64,000 nt of DNA from Gonapodya prolifera JEL478 (Eukaryota; Monoblepharomycota; Monoblepharidomycetes; Monoblepharidales; Gonapodyaceae). This document shows, piece after piece, positions 22,049-33,700 of this stretch. The stretch's first letter is position 1. Every line of letters begins with the position of its first letter. The stretch lies in the NCBI GenBank assembly GCA_001574975.1, contig KQ965787.1:97093-161092 (forward strand), read 5' to 3'. The notes under the pieces were generated by a model. That model saw only the letters and a list, made by a program, of their open reading frames with translations, had not been told where the DNA came from and did no database searches. The position numbers were made by a program, and so were the translations under genes.

Positions 22049-23854
22049 ATGCCTTTTGCACAGGTCGGCGGACATTTTTCTTTTGTGGATGACTTCACAA
22101 TTGTCTGAGACGGCCCACCCGTCACCTGCCAGGTCGTTGTTGGTCCCCCAGGAAGTGGGAAGACGACATATTGCAAGTCAATGGCTCACTTCCTTGGACT
22201 TGCAGGCAGGTGAGCGGCTCTGCAAATGATGATTATACACCTGTGATTGTGCTGAGATACGGCACGAACTAGGGATGTCGCTGTTGTGAATCTCGATCCA
22301 GCAAATGAGAATATACCGTGAGTTCGAACCACTTGACGGCATTGTTTGGTGAACTGACAGACCTTAATGGGATTCGACCCCAAAGATATACACCGGCGCT
22401 ATCGATTTTTGACCTTATAGCGCTGGAGGACGCCATGGAAGCCGTACAACTTGGTCCGAACGGAGGGATGCTGTACTGTCTCGATTACCTCGAGAAGAAT
22501 CTGGACTGGTTTGTTGATGAGCTATCAAAGAGCACTATCAAAGGTAGTACGGCGTAAGCGGAAGTACGTCGTCGTGACTGATTGAAGCGGTACGAGCCCT
22601 AACATGGACGTGTTGAATATCGAACCAGATAAATACCTCATTCTGGATCTTCCTGGCCAGGTTGAACTGGTTACAAACCATACTGCGGTCCCAAAAGTAC
22701 TGGAAGTTCTGGAAAAACGTCTTGGATACCGAGTATGTGCCATCAATGTCCTTCTAAGGCGATGCTGCTCCGTTCTAACATGCCTCCAATATCAGCTCAC
22801 GGTCGTCAACCTAATACCCTCCCATCTCATCCTCCACCCGAACCTGTACCTCTCTGCACTGATCCTGTCACTGCAGACGATGCTGCACCTTTCCTATCCG
22901 TTCATTTCCATCCTCTCCAAGATAGACACCCTTTCCCCTTCCGTATCCTTGGTTCTTGATCGAAATAGTGATGCTTGCAATTCTCTAAATGCTCCTTCCA
23001 ACCCACTTCCTGCCCGACTGTCAACGTACCTATCCGCAACGTCCCTCGAAACCCTTCTCACGTCACCCATCTCGGACGACCCCTTCCTCGCTCGCTACAA
23101 CGACCTCACAGAGTCGCTCGTATCCCTCGTGGAAGACTTTGGTCTCGTCGGGTTCCTCCCCCTCGCGGTCGAAGACCTCAGGCTGGTGCTACGCGTTGCC
23201 AAGGACGTGGACCACGCGTCGGGGTATTATCCTTCGAGTGATAAGGAGCTGGACTTGTCCGAGGTGCGCGTGCCGAGGAAGTGGGCGGGTGGTGCAGGAC
23301 TCGAGGCAGATCCGGAAAGCGCGGCGCAGTTCAACGTGGAAGATCTGACGGACGCAGACTACTTTGATGACTTGAACATGGAGGAATTTTTTGATACGAT
23401 TGAGGAGGAGTACCTGGGAGAGCGGGATGAGACTGAATTTGTGTCAGGCGATGATTTTGACGACGACGGTAGAGCCGAAGGAGAAGATGAACATACGGGA
23501 CCTATTGAAAGATTTGATGGCAGGGAATCGAGACGACCTGGAAGTGGCGCAACTCTAGGGAATCCACGGTCGCAGAAACCTCCAGAAGACGTTCGGATGG
23601 ACACCCCGGACATTTTGGAGAGAGAGGTTCCTCACATGGAGCGAGTTCTGGACAGCGGATCCATTAGTTTGGGATCCCCAAATCCTGACAGCTCTTCTTC
23701 GGGGGTGGCCCAAGAGGGTCACAAGCGTGCCGTCATAGGGACCCCGATTGCCGCAGGTCGAGGAAGGCCTGTCAAAGTCAGCGAAGTGGACGCGCAGATG
23801 GACTACGATGATGATTATTGGAACGACCCGAGGCTGAGACGGGCGATTCCATAG
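22049..23854 (+). CDS. GPN2: GPN-loop GTPase 2
   Basis: This GTPase works with GPN1/GPN3 in cytoplasmic assembly and nuclear import of RNA polymerase II. Exon 1 is only MPFAQ. An intron of about 70 nt leads to VVVGPPGSGKTTYCKSMAHF, the P-loop. Further exons give VAVVNLDPANENIP, then YTPALSIFDLIALEDAMEAV, with the GPN motif in LGPNGGMLYCLDYLEKN. The switch motif DKYLILDLPGQVELVTNH and LSYPFISILSKIDTL (guanine-specificity SKID) follow. After the GTPase core there is a long acidic tail (about 23380-23850) rich in Asp, Glu and Ser, longer than in yeast Gpn2 and probably disordered. All four joins tested are in phase. Neighbour PAM16 is divergent, sharing an upstream region of about 320 bp. Confidence 0.95.
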
Positions 23855-24110
23855 TTGGGACGAAGTAGTTGCCGAACGGAAAGCAAAGCTGGATCGCTGT
23901 GATGCTCGAATCATGCTTGGCTAAGTTGTAATCAAGTTTCTAAGACACCCCCATACATATTCGTCAAGAAATTATCTGGTTCTTCTCAAGTTCCCATCCT
24001 GTAACGCAACAAACAACTCCCGCCCAGAGCAACCGTTCCGAGTACTGAGGAGATAGAAAGTAATCCGCCGAAAGAATAACGCAAGAAAGAAAGGCCCCGT
24101 TCGCAACCAA

Positions 24111-24618
24111 ATGAGGGGAACCCTCCAATCGGTTTCCAGAGCAGCCACGAGAAGGCCAGGGCTTATTGTGCTCCATCAGCTCACCTCAGTTCCGGTCGCA
24201 TTCCGGTCAATCCGCCGCCCACCGGTACGTTGCGCTCCTCATTCACCAGCTGCCCCAGGCAGAGTCGCGCCAAACACCACGTCTCCACGCCCTCCCGACT
24301 GATCCGATGAGTTCAGCACCCTCTCAGTGGGTCGAAGATAAACACAACAGCCGGGAGTCCTTTGACGGGTATCCAGCTTCGAACAACCTCACGAGTGGAC
24401 ACGTCTCGGAAAACCAAGAATATAGGCGGCAAGAAGTGCCAATCCGATGGGCCGGAACCCAAAGGCAGCTGATGGAATCCGCCGACGGTGCTCGCTCGAT
24501 CATTCGCGACATCATGGTGACTTTGGAGGGAGATGATGTGCTGTGGTCAGTGATGAACAAATATGATATTATTAGGGAACTTGCGGAGAATTTCCTTCAG
24601 CAATTTTCACTCATGTAA
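24111..24618 (+). CDS. Small hypothetical, possibly mitochondrial
   Basis: A short protein with an Arg/Ser-rich start (MRGTLQSVSRAATRRPGL) that would suit a mitochondrial presequence. It is followed, after a likely small intron near 24190-24220, by hydrophilic sequence ending in GARSIIRDIMVTLEGDDVLW and ELAENFLQQFSLM. No known domain was recognised. The next inner Met, at about 24307 (MSSAPSQWVED), is an alternative start. Nothing in the neighbourhood fixes a role. Confidence 0.4.
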
Positions 24619-25204
24619 AAAATTGTTATTCTCCACCATTAAAGCAGCAGCTTCATCAAGTATACTCTAAACTATTAATTAGAACATATTCGAATTTATC
24701 CTCATCCCCAAATTTCTCACCCTGTGTCTTGGCAAATTGTTTGACATCAGTGAAAAGTGCTGAATGATATTTTGCGCAAGGCTATTATTTCTTTCAATAA
24801 ATTATTTGTTCTAGTAGGCACCGGCTTGGTATTCTTGTTTCATTTCGCTTCCAACACATTTCAATCGTCCTCTTCTGACGCGTCGTACCCGCTCCCTTTC
24901 GTCGAAGGAGTCTGCCAAAAATCGTTTGGGTGAATCCTTTTTCAAGATCTGATACACTCAACGCAGCTGGTTTTTGTTGGAATGGAGAACTGCCGTGGCC
25001 ACTTGATTTGCGAGGTAAATCCTGCATTACCTCAAGCAGAACTCTAATCACGCTCAAATACATTCCTCGGTCTCCTGTCTTCGCCCCCAATCCTCTCTGG
25101 TCCCCGCGAAGCTGCCTTTCCGATCACCTCCCGCCCCCATCACACTTCCATGAACTCAATCCACTGCTGCTGCCATCCTTGGGATTTGCCCCGCCCACCT
25201 CTCC

Positions 25205-26731
25205 ATGTCAGATAGTCTCTCACCTCTAGAGATTATTGTCGCCATACTGTCCTGGCTCAGTGTCGTCTGCGCTGGGTTAACGAGCGCTATCGTATTCAGA
25301 ATAGCTGGGTCCCGGCCTCTGGTCGGGGTGGCATACCTGGGAGTTCATTTGGTGATCTACGTGAGATGTGGTTTCTCGAAGCGGTGTTTCACCATTTGGG
25401 TCTTGAGTCATCATAACTATCGTTGCAGAACCTTCAGCAAGGCATCTTCACCTCCACTTATGGGTTTCTCATGCTCAACGCTCCCGTCCCTGCCTGCTAT
25501 ACCAAACGATTCTTCCACACGTACGGCAGTGTCGGCTACTTCGTCTCCATGATGACGTATTCTGTTGAGTGAGTTATGGCGAACATCCCTTTCCACTGAA
25601 CACGTCACCAAACAGTGACGCTCGCCTTTCTAGGGTAGCCATCTCCATCATGAACGCCGAGCGCGCCGTCTATCGCTCTCCAAAACGTTCTGGTTGGGTC
25701 CCACCCATGTGCTTTGTACTCCCACTCTTGCCCTCCCTGTTGTCCGTCCTCCCGCAGATCATAAACCCGGGGTTCTGGCGAGATCCCGATGGCATGAACT
25801 GCCACCTTGCGTTTCGAAGGTCAGAGCGGTGGGAGCAGGTGAAGTTGAAGTGCAGCTCCCTTCTTCCTCACCGCGGCTCACAATCTCATCTCATCTCCTC
25901 GCCAGGGCACCCTCCTCTGCACAGGTTTACCGATCTTTCTCTCCTCCGTAGCTGCCCTTCTCTTCTTCTGTGCTACTTTCCACCGCATTGTCACTGCAAG
26001 GAAAGACGCGTTGACTTCCAGCAACTTTGACGTCACAGGATCCTCCGCAACACCTACGGTTTCATCCCAGCTCACAAAGCCGCCGAAAACATCAACTTCC
26101 TTAGCAAGTGAATCCACCCACGACCACGACGGGATGGGACGTCAACTGACAACCGGCACCACCAAGCTGAACCCACTCGTTGAACAACAGCCCAAGGCCC
26201 GCACCTGGTTCAACACGCACCTTAAAGCCGTCGTGATTTCCAAGTCGGTGTTGTACAAATTGGGCTCCATGTGTATCGTCACGGCCCTCTTTGGCGTTGT
26301 CAACGGCATCACCTTCTTCGTCAATGGGGCCAAGATCGCAGCGGGGTGAGTCAGTCCCGTCCCTCGTGCTATGTTGCACTCTAACATGCCCAATTTGTGT
26401 TGCGTCCTTCCACGCCAGGAACACATTCGTCGAAACTGTAACGGTGTTGGACGCAATAAATGCTTGTACGGGCACAACGTACTTTCTCGTTATCCGTGGG
26501 TCATGCCTTATCCTTTCCCTCTATACTTTCTACACCTTGTGCTCACCTCTCCACCTCGTACCAGTCTCCATCACCGAAGTACGCCGCGCATTCCTCTCCC
26601 CAGTTACTGCATCGTCCGTCCTCAAATCAGAATTGAACACGTCGGGTGCCTCAGTGCTGGAGTCGAGGGAGGTATCGGTGCGCGCGGGTGGGCTGATTGG
26701 AGATGGGACGAAGTCAGGAATGGGGTTATGA
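25205..26731 (+). CDS. Seven-transmembrane receptor-like protein
   Basis: Reading through short introns gives MSDSLSPLEIIVAILSWLSV, VFRIAGSRPLVGVAYLGVHL, TSTYGFLMLNAPVPACYTKR, VGYFVSMMTYSVE, PPMCFVLPLLPSLLSVLPQI, a helix near 25920-25990 (LSSVAALLFFCATFHRIV), SKSVLYKLGSMCIVTALFG and FLVIRGSCLILSLYTFY. About seven helices are present, with a hydrophilic loop of about 80 residues between helices five and six (26010-26220) and a Ser-rich tail ending at 26731. This is the shape of fungal GPCR-like proteins such as the STE3 pheromone and Git3/cAMP-receptor types. WVPPMCF and the preceding R-rich loop are compatible with STE3-type receptors but not proof. The ligand is unknown. Confidence 0.55.
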
Positions 26732-26961
26732 ATACCTCTCGTTGAGGGTTCGGACTTCGGTGTTTTGCGAGGGGCAATGGCTCACAGAAACTACAGCGGA
26801 CATTCCTGTATGTAGAAGAGCAGCGTACAATCGTTAAGTACACAAGTCTATGGCAAAGTTCTTCCTCTGCGTAGCACCAGCAATGTGTCTTATCAGATGC
26901 TTTCCTTCTGGACCTTCCCATCCAGCTGCTTATACTCCATTGTTCGCGTAACCTAACCCCA

Positions 26962-27944
26962 CTACTCCTTCCCACCCCCACTCCCCGCATGTCCATGCCT
27001 GCTCTTGCTCTCACCATGCCCTCGCGCCTCTTTATAAACCGCCTGCGGCTGCATAATAAATTTGGTATGCCGCACGACCGCCACCAAATCGTCCATCTTC
27101 ACAGTGGTGGTCGTGAACGCGAGCGTGCGGCCGAGCCGGTCGCAGGTGCCCTCGATGTGGACTTTGGGGTTGAGGGGGGCGGCTCTGGCGGGAGGGTGCG
27201 AGGAGCCGTGAACCCGTTATTGGAGAGGATCCCCGCGGTGTGCAAGTGGATGTGCAGGACTCACTTGAGATAGCTGACGTTCAAATCGACCGACACATGA
27301 CTCTGGTAGTTTGGGCCGTGTGTCGCTATGGCGGTCGAGCCGATGATGTCTATTGACGATGGTGGCGGTGTTCAGATTCCCACCCTCACCCCGTTCATCC
27401 ATGTAAAACTCACCAACAAGACTCGCAATCGCCCATCCTTAAGCACCATCGAGCGAGTCAGCACGACATTTGGCTCTCAGCGGACCGTATCGCCCTGCTC
27501 CTGCTCATGCCCACCGTGAATAGTGTCACACTTGTTCTGGTGGAGGAACGGACTGTCAGACCGTCAACTCACGTGGAATCAAACTTTGCACAGCCCGAGA
27601 GTCAACTTACCGCGACCTCTTTCGTCACGACGAGCTCGCATCGTACTCGGCTGGGGATCGCCTCTGTTACGGCGAGATGATTGGGGGATCGACCGCGAAA
27701 ACACATGGGATTTTGGTGGAAATACATGTGCAAAGTCAATCGTCGAGTGCCCGATTCTCGCGAGTCCACAAAAGTGGTGGCAAGTCGAATTGCGACGAAC
27801 ACTCACACGGGGGAACACCCGCGAGTCCATCCTGCCGCTTCCGATGAGTCTTTGGAGATACGATCGAGCTATTTCGAGAGCGGGTGGTTTAGGAAGGGGT
27901 GGAATCTCGTCGTGGTGAAAGGAGCGTGCGGAGTTGTTCTTCAA
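26962..27944 (-). CDS. Hotdog-fold acyl-CoA thioesterase (ACOT13-like)
   Basis: A 4HBT-superfamily thioesterase, likely hydrolysing acyl-CoA. Exons read in order ALEIARSYLQRLIGSG, LAVTEAIPSRVRCELVVTKE, then a very small exon with NKCDTIHG. Next come WAIASLVDIIGSTAIATHGP, NYQSHVSVDLNVSYLK and VHIEGTCDRLGRTLAFTTTT, then VAVVRHTKFIMQP and a short GS-rich tail to 26962. The pattern [TL]HGG..[ATS]L.D..[GS].A, then SVDLNVSYL, then R.GRTLAF.., then GRHTK, is that of ACOT13/fungal PaaI-type enzymes. The usual second Gly of HGG is formed or replaced at a splice junction (HG-W here). The initiator ATG was not found, so the 5' end is provisional. Introns are unusually frequent for so small a gene. Confidence 0.75.
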
Positions 27945-28214
27945 TTCTTTGGGCAGTCCACCATCATGATTGGCGTTACATGTATTTACAACGAGAGTTC
28001 AAGAGGTACTTGCATCAGGTCTCGACGGAGGAATTTCATTTTTCTTTAGAGTTCGTAACAGGTCCCGCTCCTGCTCAGGGAACAATTCCGCAATGGTATT
28101 CGCCTCGGGCAGGGTCTCGCTCCGCGAGTACATACTGTTCCGCTCCGCGCTCCGCGGAGAATTCGCCTCCGGTGGACAGCCTCGGATTCATCGCTTCGCT
28201 CGGACGTTGCTTGT

Positions 28215-28964
28215 TCACAGGGGCAGCCATCCCGTTCCACCCACGCGTCCCGTCCAGCTCCAGGGCGGACACATCCGCACCATTCCCAGCACCGCACCAC
28301 TCCCACCGGGAAAGTACGACAGGACGTACCACACGAGCGTCAGTGTCTGTAGCATGCCGAAAAACAGTGCGAAGACGTAGCTCGGCGACGCGACTGTGAA
28401 GTAGACGACACCGCCCAGCTTCCCATAAGCGCAGCAGTGAACGGAAGGCGGTCGGGGGACGCCATGTGCTGCAGGTGCGTTCTGGGGCCGCGGAGGACGG
28501 CGGGCGACATGAGGAGGAGGATTGTGCCGAAGGAGAAGGAGAAGGCGAACTTGCCGGGTGACAGGAGGATCATGGGAAGTGTGAGGAGTGCCTACGCGAG
28601 GGTTTGCATTGTGCTATGAGCGTGAACCATCCGCGAGTCGTGCCAATCTCACCACGAAGAGAAAGAACACTCCGCCAGCCACCATGAGGCCGAACGCCAC
28701 GTATCGCTGGAACCTGGAACACCCGCACACATCCTCCTGCTGCTGCTGGGTGGAAAATCCGAGCCCGGCGAGTCCTTGTTCTGTCGTTTCCTGGGCACCG
28801 ACACGCAGATTTGTTGTCCAGGTTTGCAGTCTGTCGATGGGAGCGGCCGCGGCGATGGAGGAGAGAGAGAAGGGCGCGTTGGCTGTGTTTATTTTTTTGA
28901 AGGCGGCGAGCGAGTCGAGGAAGTGCGATTCGGACACAGGCAAATGTGGTGTCCGGCAAAACAT
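28215..28964 (-). CDS. SFT2: SFT2 Golgi transport protein
   Basis: This four-helix membrane protein acts in retrograde endosome-to-Golgi traffic and is a genetic partner of the SNARE Sed5. The start at 28964 gives MFCRTPHLPVSES, then a hydrophilic region, then RFQRYVAFGLMVAGGVFFLF. An intron is followed by KFAFSFSFGTILLLMSPAVL and RGPRTHLQHMASPDRLPFTA, the hallmark RGP...SPDRLPFT segment. Then come the helices VVYFTVASPSYVFALFFGML and TLTLVWYVLSYFPGG. A short tail ends at 28215. The C-terminal YFPGG motif is complete; the tail beyond it is longer than in yeast. Assignment is firm. Confidence 0.9.
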
Positions 28965-29108
28965 CCCCTTCCTTCACCCTCCTGCGGCCTTTCAGTTTCG
29001 CAAGAGCTGGAAATCATTGCTATCTTTGTTCTATCTCCCCTTGTTTAGATATGTACATACGTGGGTCTTATCAGTCCACCATAGCAGATTCCATCGCGCT
29101 TGGTAAAG

Positions 29109-29297
29109 CTATCTGACCCTACGTAACCCCCACGCAACCCCCGTAACGAGCGCAGCAAAGCCCAGTCCGAGTGCAATCCTCGTTCCGCCCTCTTCAATGC
29201 GCCGAGAGCGGTCTGACGTGGCAGGTTCGGCGGGTTTGGCAGGTTCGGTGTTGGTTGTGGGGGTTGTGGATGATTCTGATTCTGGGGGAGCGGGCAT
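29109..29297 (-). CDS. Small tail-anchored hypothetical protein
   Basis: A single short frame from ATG 29297 encodes about 62 residues: a Pro/Thr/Glu-rich head (MPAPPESESSTTPTTN) and one C-terminal hydrophobic helix, ALGLGFAALVTGVAWGL, capped by RRVR. That is the form of a tail-anchored or small inner-membrane protein. It could also be the 3' exon of a longer gene beginning near 29421. No family recognised. Confidence 0.4.
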   Translation of the reverse strand: MPAPPESESSTTPTTNTEPAKPAEPATSDRSRRIEEGGTRIALGLGFAALVTGVAWGLRRVR

Positions 29298-29670
29298 TCT
29301 CCTCGACAATGGGAGTAGGTACGGGAGAGCGAGAGGCGGGATGAGAGCCGGGATTCGTGCGTGGGCGGACACTAAGAACGACTTCTAACTTGCGAAGACG
29401 TGGAGCCGAAAGTCCCAACACCCTTCATGTTTACTCATGAAAGTATCGTATCAGAGTCATCTCTACGACAAACGGGACGTCCAAACGAAGGTATATTACA
29501 TTCCGTCCACGACCCGCGACTATTACACCATCTTCCGCGCCGCTTCCACCACACCGTGCAAGTCGACGATCTCGGGGGACGACATGGAGGGGTCTACACA
29601 ACGCGCGAAAAAGGGAGGTGTCAGGTGTTTGAACAAGACGGCGAGAAGGCGAACCCCCGCGAAGGGTTGA

Positions 29671-30450
29671 CTACTCACCGCCCAAAAAGTCCTCAAACTC
29701 GAGCGTCTCGTCGCGGCCCTCGAGAATGTCGAGCGCGAAGTTGGACGTAGGGAGGACGGGGAGGCGGCGGGGCTTTTTTGATGTGCCGGCAAATGAAGAG
29801 TCGTGGATGTGGTTTAGTTCGTTGTGTCCGGTTCAGATGACACGAGCTGTGGCCTGACTCCCTCACCTGAGACACCAGCGCGCGCTCCATCTGCAGGCGG
29901 ATCGGCGCGTGCACGCCGTACATGGTGCGATACATGTTGTACTTGAGGTTCGTCTTGGTCGCTGCCCACTGCAAGTACGAGTTGTTCCCCAAGTCAGTCC
30001 AAGTGCAATCATGTTTTATGACGCCTCGTCCGCTCGTAATTTGTCCCCAGATCGCGCTGCAATAAGCCCGCCTTCGCCAACGGAATTTGCTTCCGTCGCT
30101 CGATCCACGCTCCTCGTTTGAACTCGCCTCCAACCCACACCTCGGTCCGTGCTTCCCCTGCCGGTCTCCACCTCACGGCTTCAGCCCCCCCGGCCCCCGC
30201 CCACCACGCGCACTCACCGACTCGCCGACCCTGCCCTCGACGGGGTGCTTAAACCCCTCGCGCATCACGTCCCCCTTAACGGACCTGAACCCATGCCTCA
30301 ACGTGTCCTGAACGGCGTACTCGGCCGAGTTGTGCAGGTGAGAGAGCGTGCTCGACGTCTGGGAGGTCGGGTTGGGCTCGTGGGCGGAAGGGACGAGGAG
30401 GAATTGTGTTGCCTATTTGGAGTAGAGCAGGAGCGTGGGGGTGGAGGGGG
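29671..30450 (-). CDS. UMP1: Proteasome maturation factor UMP1/POMP
   Basis: This short-lived chaperone assembles half-proteasomes and is degraded as the 20S core matures. Exons read HNSAEYAVQDTLRHGFRSVK and MREGFKHPVEGRVGES, then (across an intron at about 30000-30230) WAATKTNLKYNMYRTMYGVH and APIRLQMERALVSQ. The last exon has LPVLPTSNFALDILEGRDET and EFEDFLG. The closing motif (LP..N..LDIL.GRDE...FEDFL) is diagnostic. The N-terminal region before HNSAEY is poorly fixed; an acceptor near 30420 is likely and the start codon lies upstream. Confidence 0.9.
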
Positions 30451-30619
30451 GGAGGGGTGGCGAGTTGGCAGGTGAGTCATGGGGGAGGAAGGATGGAACT
30501 GTAGCAGCGCTTCCTGGGAAAGCTTAGCTCGAGCGGCGAAGATTCTGCTGTTGATTCCCCACGTCCATTGGCCATCCCCCGCCACTGTTCCAGAAATCCA
30601 CGTGTCTTGATCCATCTCT

Positions 30620-31045
30620 CGGTACTCAGAGTCCTCTCATTGGATCTTCACCATTTTCGGGGTGTGGAATTGTGGAAGCTTGCGTTGGCTGGGAAGGAAC
30701 CACTGCTGCGGTCACTCATTTGTATCGCTACACTTCAACTAGTAATTAGACCTCGAACGAACACGTCAGCACCAGACGAAACGGCGTCACTCTTTAGCAT
30801 AAGATCTCGCTTCTACGTGCTTCCGTGAGATTCATCCCCTTTGATTGCTAAGCATCAGTGTGAACGCGAATCTCGTACACGTGAAGATTCGATGAGGAAC
30901 AAGCCTGAAGTGGTGCCTTGACAACTATGACCAGGACAACAAATACATACAGACTCATTCCCTCTCCCCCGTCGGTCGCACTCCTGGCCAAAGTCACACT
31001 CCGTCCAAATCAGTGGCCGTTTGGTTAGTCGCCCCCTCCGTCTTC
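30620..31045. other. Intergenic, no gene supported
   Basis: Convergent space between UMP1's upstream side and the kinase 3' end. Only short frames were seen, with no motif, RNA or repeat. Confidence 0.5.
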
Positions 31046-31050
31046 CCTCC

Positions 31051-32907
31051 TCACTCGTCAAGGTACTCGCATTGCTACACCCAACACCGTCAGCCGCACC
31101 ATCTCGTTTACACTCCCGACGCAATAGCCACTCACATCAAACCACGGGTGATCCATCGCCTCGGCTGCCGAGAGCCTTTCATTGGGATCTACCTGAAGCA
31201 GGCGGCGGATAAGATCCTTCGAGGCGTCCGACTTGCTCGCCCACGCCGGGCCCGAAAGGGGGGCGAAATCACCCCGTGTGATCCGCTCGACTTGCTCGGC
31301 CTCGGCGGCGCCGGGGGTGTTGTCGTCGTTGCCGAAGGGCGAGGTGAGGGAAAGGAGCATGTCTGAGGCGGGGTTGCGTTGGGGGTGGGGGTGGGGGGTC
31401 AGACCGATGAGTTTCGTGCCAGCAGGACGTGGGATTAGGGATACGTACACATGAGCACACCTACAGCCCAGCAATCGACTTTCTCGTCGTACGGATGCCC
31501 CGCAAAGTACTCGGGCGCCATGTACGCCACCGTGCCGATGTGGGAGTGCCGGCGGCGAGGGGTCGGGAGCGAGGCAGAGCCGAAGTCGGCCTGAAAGCAA
31601 CGGTGACGTCAAAAACATGTTGTGAGCTCGGACGATCATGACATACCAGCTTGATGCTAAAGTCGGTCGGGTCCGGGCTGCACATGAGAACGTTCTCGAG
31701 CTTTCAGGGGACAGGAGGCTTCTTCAGGTTTTCTCACACCACATTGGGAAACCCGCGACCTGACACACCTTAATATCCCTATGCACGACCCCAACTCCAT
31801 GCAAGTACTCCACGGCCTCCGCAACCTGCCTCACGACGGTCGCGCACTGCCTTTCGCTCATATCCACATCCATCATCCTATCGAACAAGCACCCGCCACT
31901 GCACAGGTCGGTGACGAGGAAGAGGTGCGTGGGGGTGTGAAGGCTGTCGTAAAGGCGGACGATGCGCGGGTGGGACGCTAGCCGGAGCGCGGCGAGCTCG
32001 GTGGCGAGGCGGGAAGGGGTGGGTGTGAGTGCGATGGAGATGGCTTTGAGCGCCAGGAGGACGGGGGAGGCTGAGGTGGAGGTGTAGGCGGAGGGGGAGG
32101 GGTCGTCTTCGGNGGGGGGGGGGGGGGGGTTGGGGGCGTGCTGCTCGACCTCGTATACTGTCGCGAACGCGCCGCTATTAAGCGGACCCGTTCTCTCGTT
32201 AAAAGGCTTCCTGGTGTGCGTGTGCAGAGGGAATGGTACAACCAACCTTCCGATCTCCCTGCGTACCTTGTATTGATACCCGAACGCTCTGCTGATTGAG
32301 TCGGGTGTCAGATCCACCGGGGCTGTCGTGCTCCCAACTGCCACAGCGTCAACCCGAGCACCTCACATCGCCAGCACAAGAGAAAAAAGGACACACCCGA
32401 CGACGCTCTCGATCGAAGCGCTCTGACGCTCTGCTTCCGCTCTGCGCTCGCCTGCATCAAGGGCTCCTCATGCGTCACTTTCAACGTTCTCTTCCTGGTC
32501 GTTCTCCTGCTCGTGCTGGATCCAGTCAGCGAAGACCGCTGTGGGGCATTGAGCAGACTGGTGTGGAGAGATGTGATGTCAATATGAGGCTGTGGAAGCT
32601 CTGGAAGATGGGCTGCGTTTAAGTCTCGCTTGCTCTGGATTGGGGAAGGGAGCCAGGATCGGGTGCCGTCATCATCGTCGCTTGGGATTGGGAGGGTTTG
32701 CCAACCGGCGTCCATAGTTTTTGCAAAGGGGTGTGTGGATGCAGATGGGTGCGTGCGAAAGGGACGAGTGATCGGGGGAGAAGTTTGGGGCAGCGCAGGG
32801 GCCGCAGGAGCTCTCATCATCATAGACTTCCTTTCATTCCACCGTCTGACGTGGATTTGACAGCCCGGGGTCGGTGAGCCCGAAAAGGTGCTTCCTTTGC
32901 TCTTCAT
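31051..32907 (-). CDS. CAMK-like serine/threonine protein kinase
   Basis: A long low-complexity N-terminus (32400-32907) precedes the catalytic domain. The glycine loop IGSGAFATVYEVEQ is formed across an intron. The lysine is in LLALKAISI. Next come LASHPRIVRLYDSL, HLFLVTDLCSGGCLFDRM and EYLHGVGVVHRDIK. An intron then joins to LENVLMCSPDPTDFSIKLAD FG, with DFG complete. The activation segment leads to GTVAYMAPEYFAGHPYDEKV DCWAVGV. The end reads DPNERLSAAEAMDHPWFD, and a tiny last exon, YLDE, stops at 31051. Layout and HPWF ending fit the CAMK group (Chk2/CaMK/DAPK-like). No FHA domain or calmodulin site was identified, so the subfamily stays open. An N within a poly-G run (32113) sits in a Pro-rich insert between beta strands 2 and 3. 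Confidence 0.8.
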
Positions 32908-33700
32908 TGGAATGGACTTCCTTCTCGCCGGTGCAAGCAATGGTCACGGTGAGAATGTGTGGGACGATGCTGGTGGAAGACCGGTGACACTAAACATGAA
33001 GCAAACCTTGGTGAACGGGTGCTGGGTGGATGATGACGGTCTGGGCCGGTCCCATGCCGACATGAAATGGACCCGCTGTCTTGTGGTGTCAAAACCCTGG
33101 TCCTTCTGTGCCACAACACTCGCCAACCAACTCACGTCATTGCAGCAGACATAAAGTATCAGAATTTAAATTGTCCATCAATGCATTAGAATGACGGTTA
33201 AGTACTGCAGCAAGAGTGCCACAAGTCCATTGCCGGAAGAATCCGGGCATCTGTTTGGAGTTGGATGCACTTCCGCCATCATATTGTAGAGCACAGCTAA
33301 TGTATTGCAGGCGCCATGAAAGTATGGTATTACTTGTATGAATTGATTTCATCATGTACAAACCAAAAGACTGGTCGTTCTTCATACATTTCGCACTCTT
33401 ACTTTACACCTCAGACCTCTTACTACGCCCAAGCGGCATAACCCGAAAGCCAGGCCTGGACCACTATCGCGAAAACCTACACCCCCTTCCTGCCGCCTAT
33501 CGGGAATACAGACTCTTCCTCATCACTCGCCAACAAAGGTTGTGACCCCCCGCCGACACATATAAAGACAAACGCTCGTGTCCAGTCTCACCTCCCCTCA
33601 TCGCGACTGTTTTCTGACATGCATACATTCCTACGCAAACGCAAATGCAAGTAACGTGAGTCTCTCCTCCGCTCGTGCCTCGTATGCAAACACCGTGCCG

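Noticed and set aside
24813-25036. Possible small minus-strand gene with MQDLPRKSSGHGSSPFQQ and a tail YQAGAY
   Set aside because: Two frames compete at the 3' end, no family is recognised, and it overlaps the promoter of the 7TM gene.
32110-32140. Poly-G run with one N, considered as a functional G-quadruplex
   Set aside because: It abuts an ambiguous base and encodes a Pro run in the kinase insert; a sequencing-difficult homopolymer is the simpler reading.
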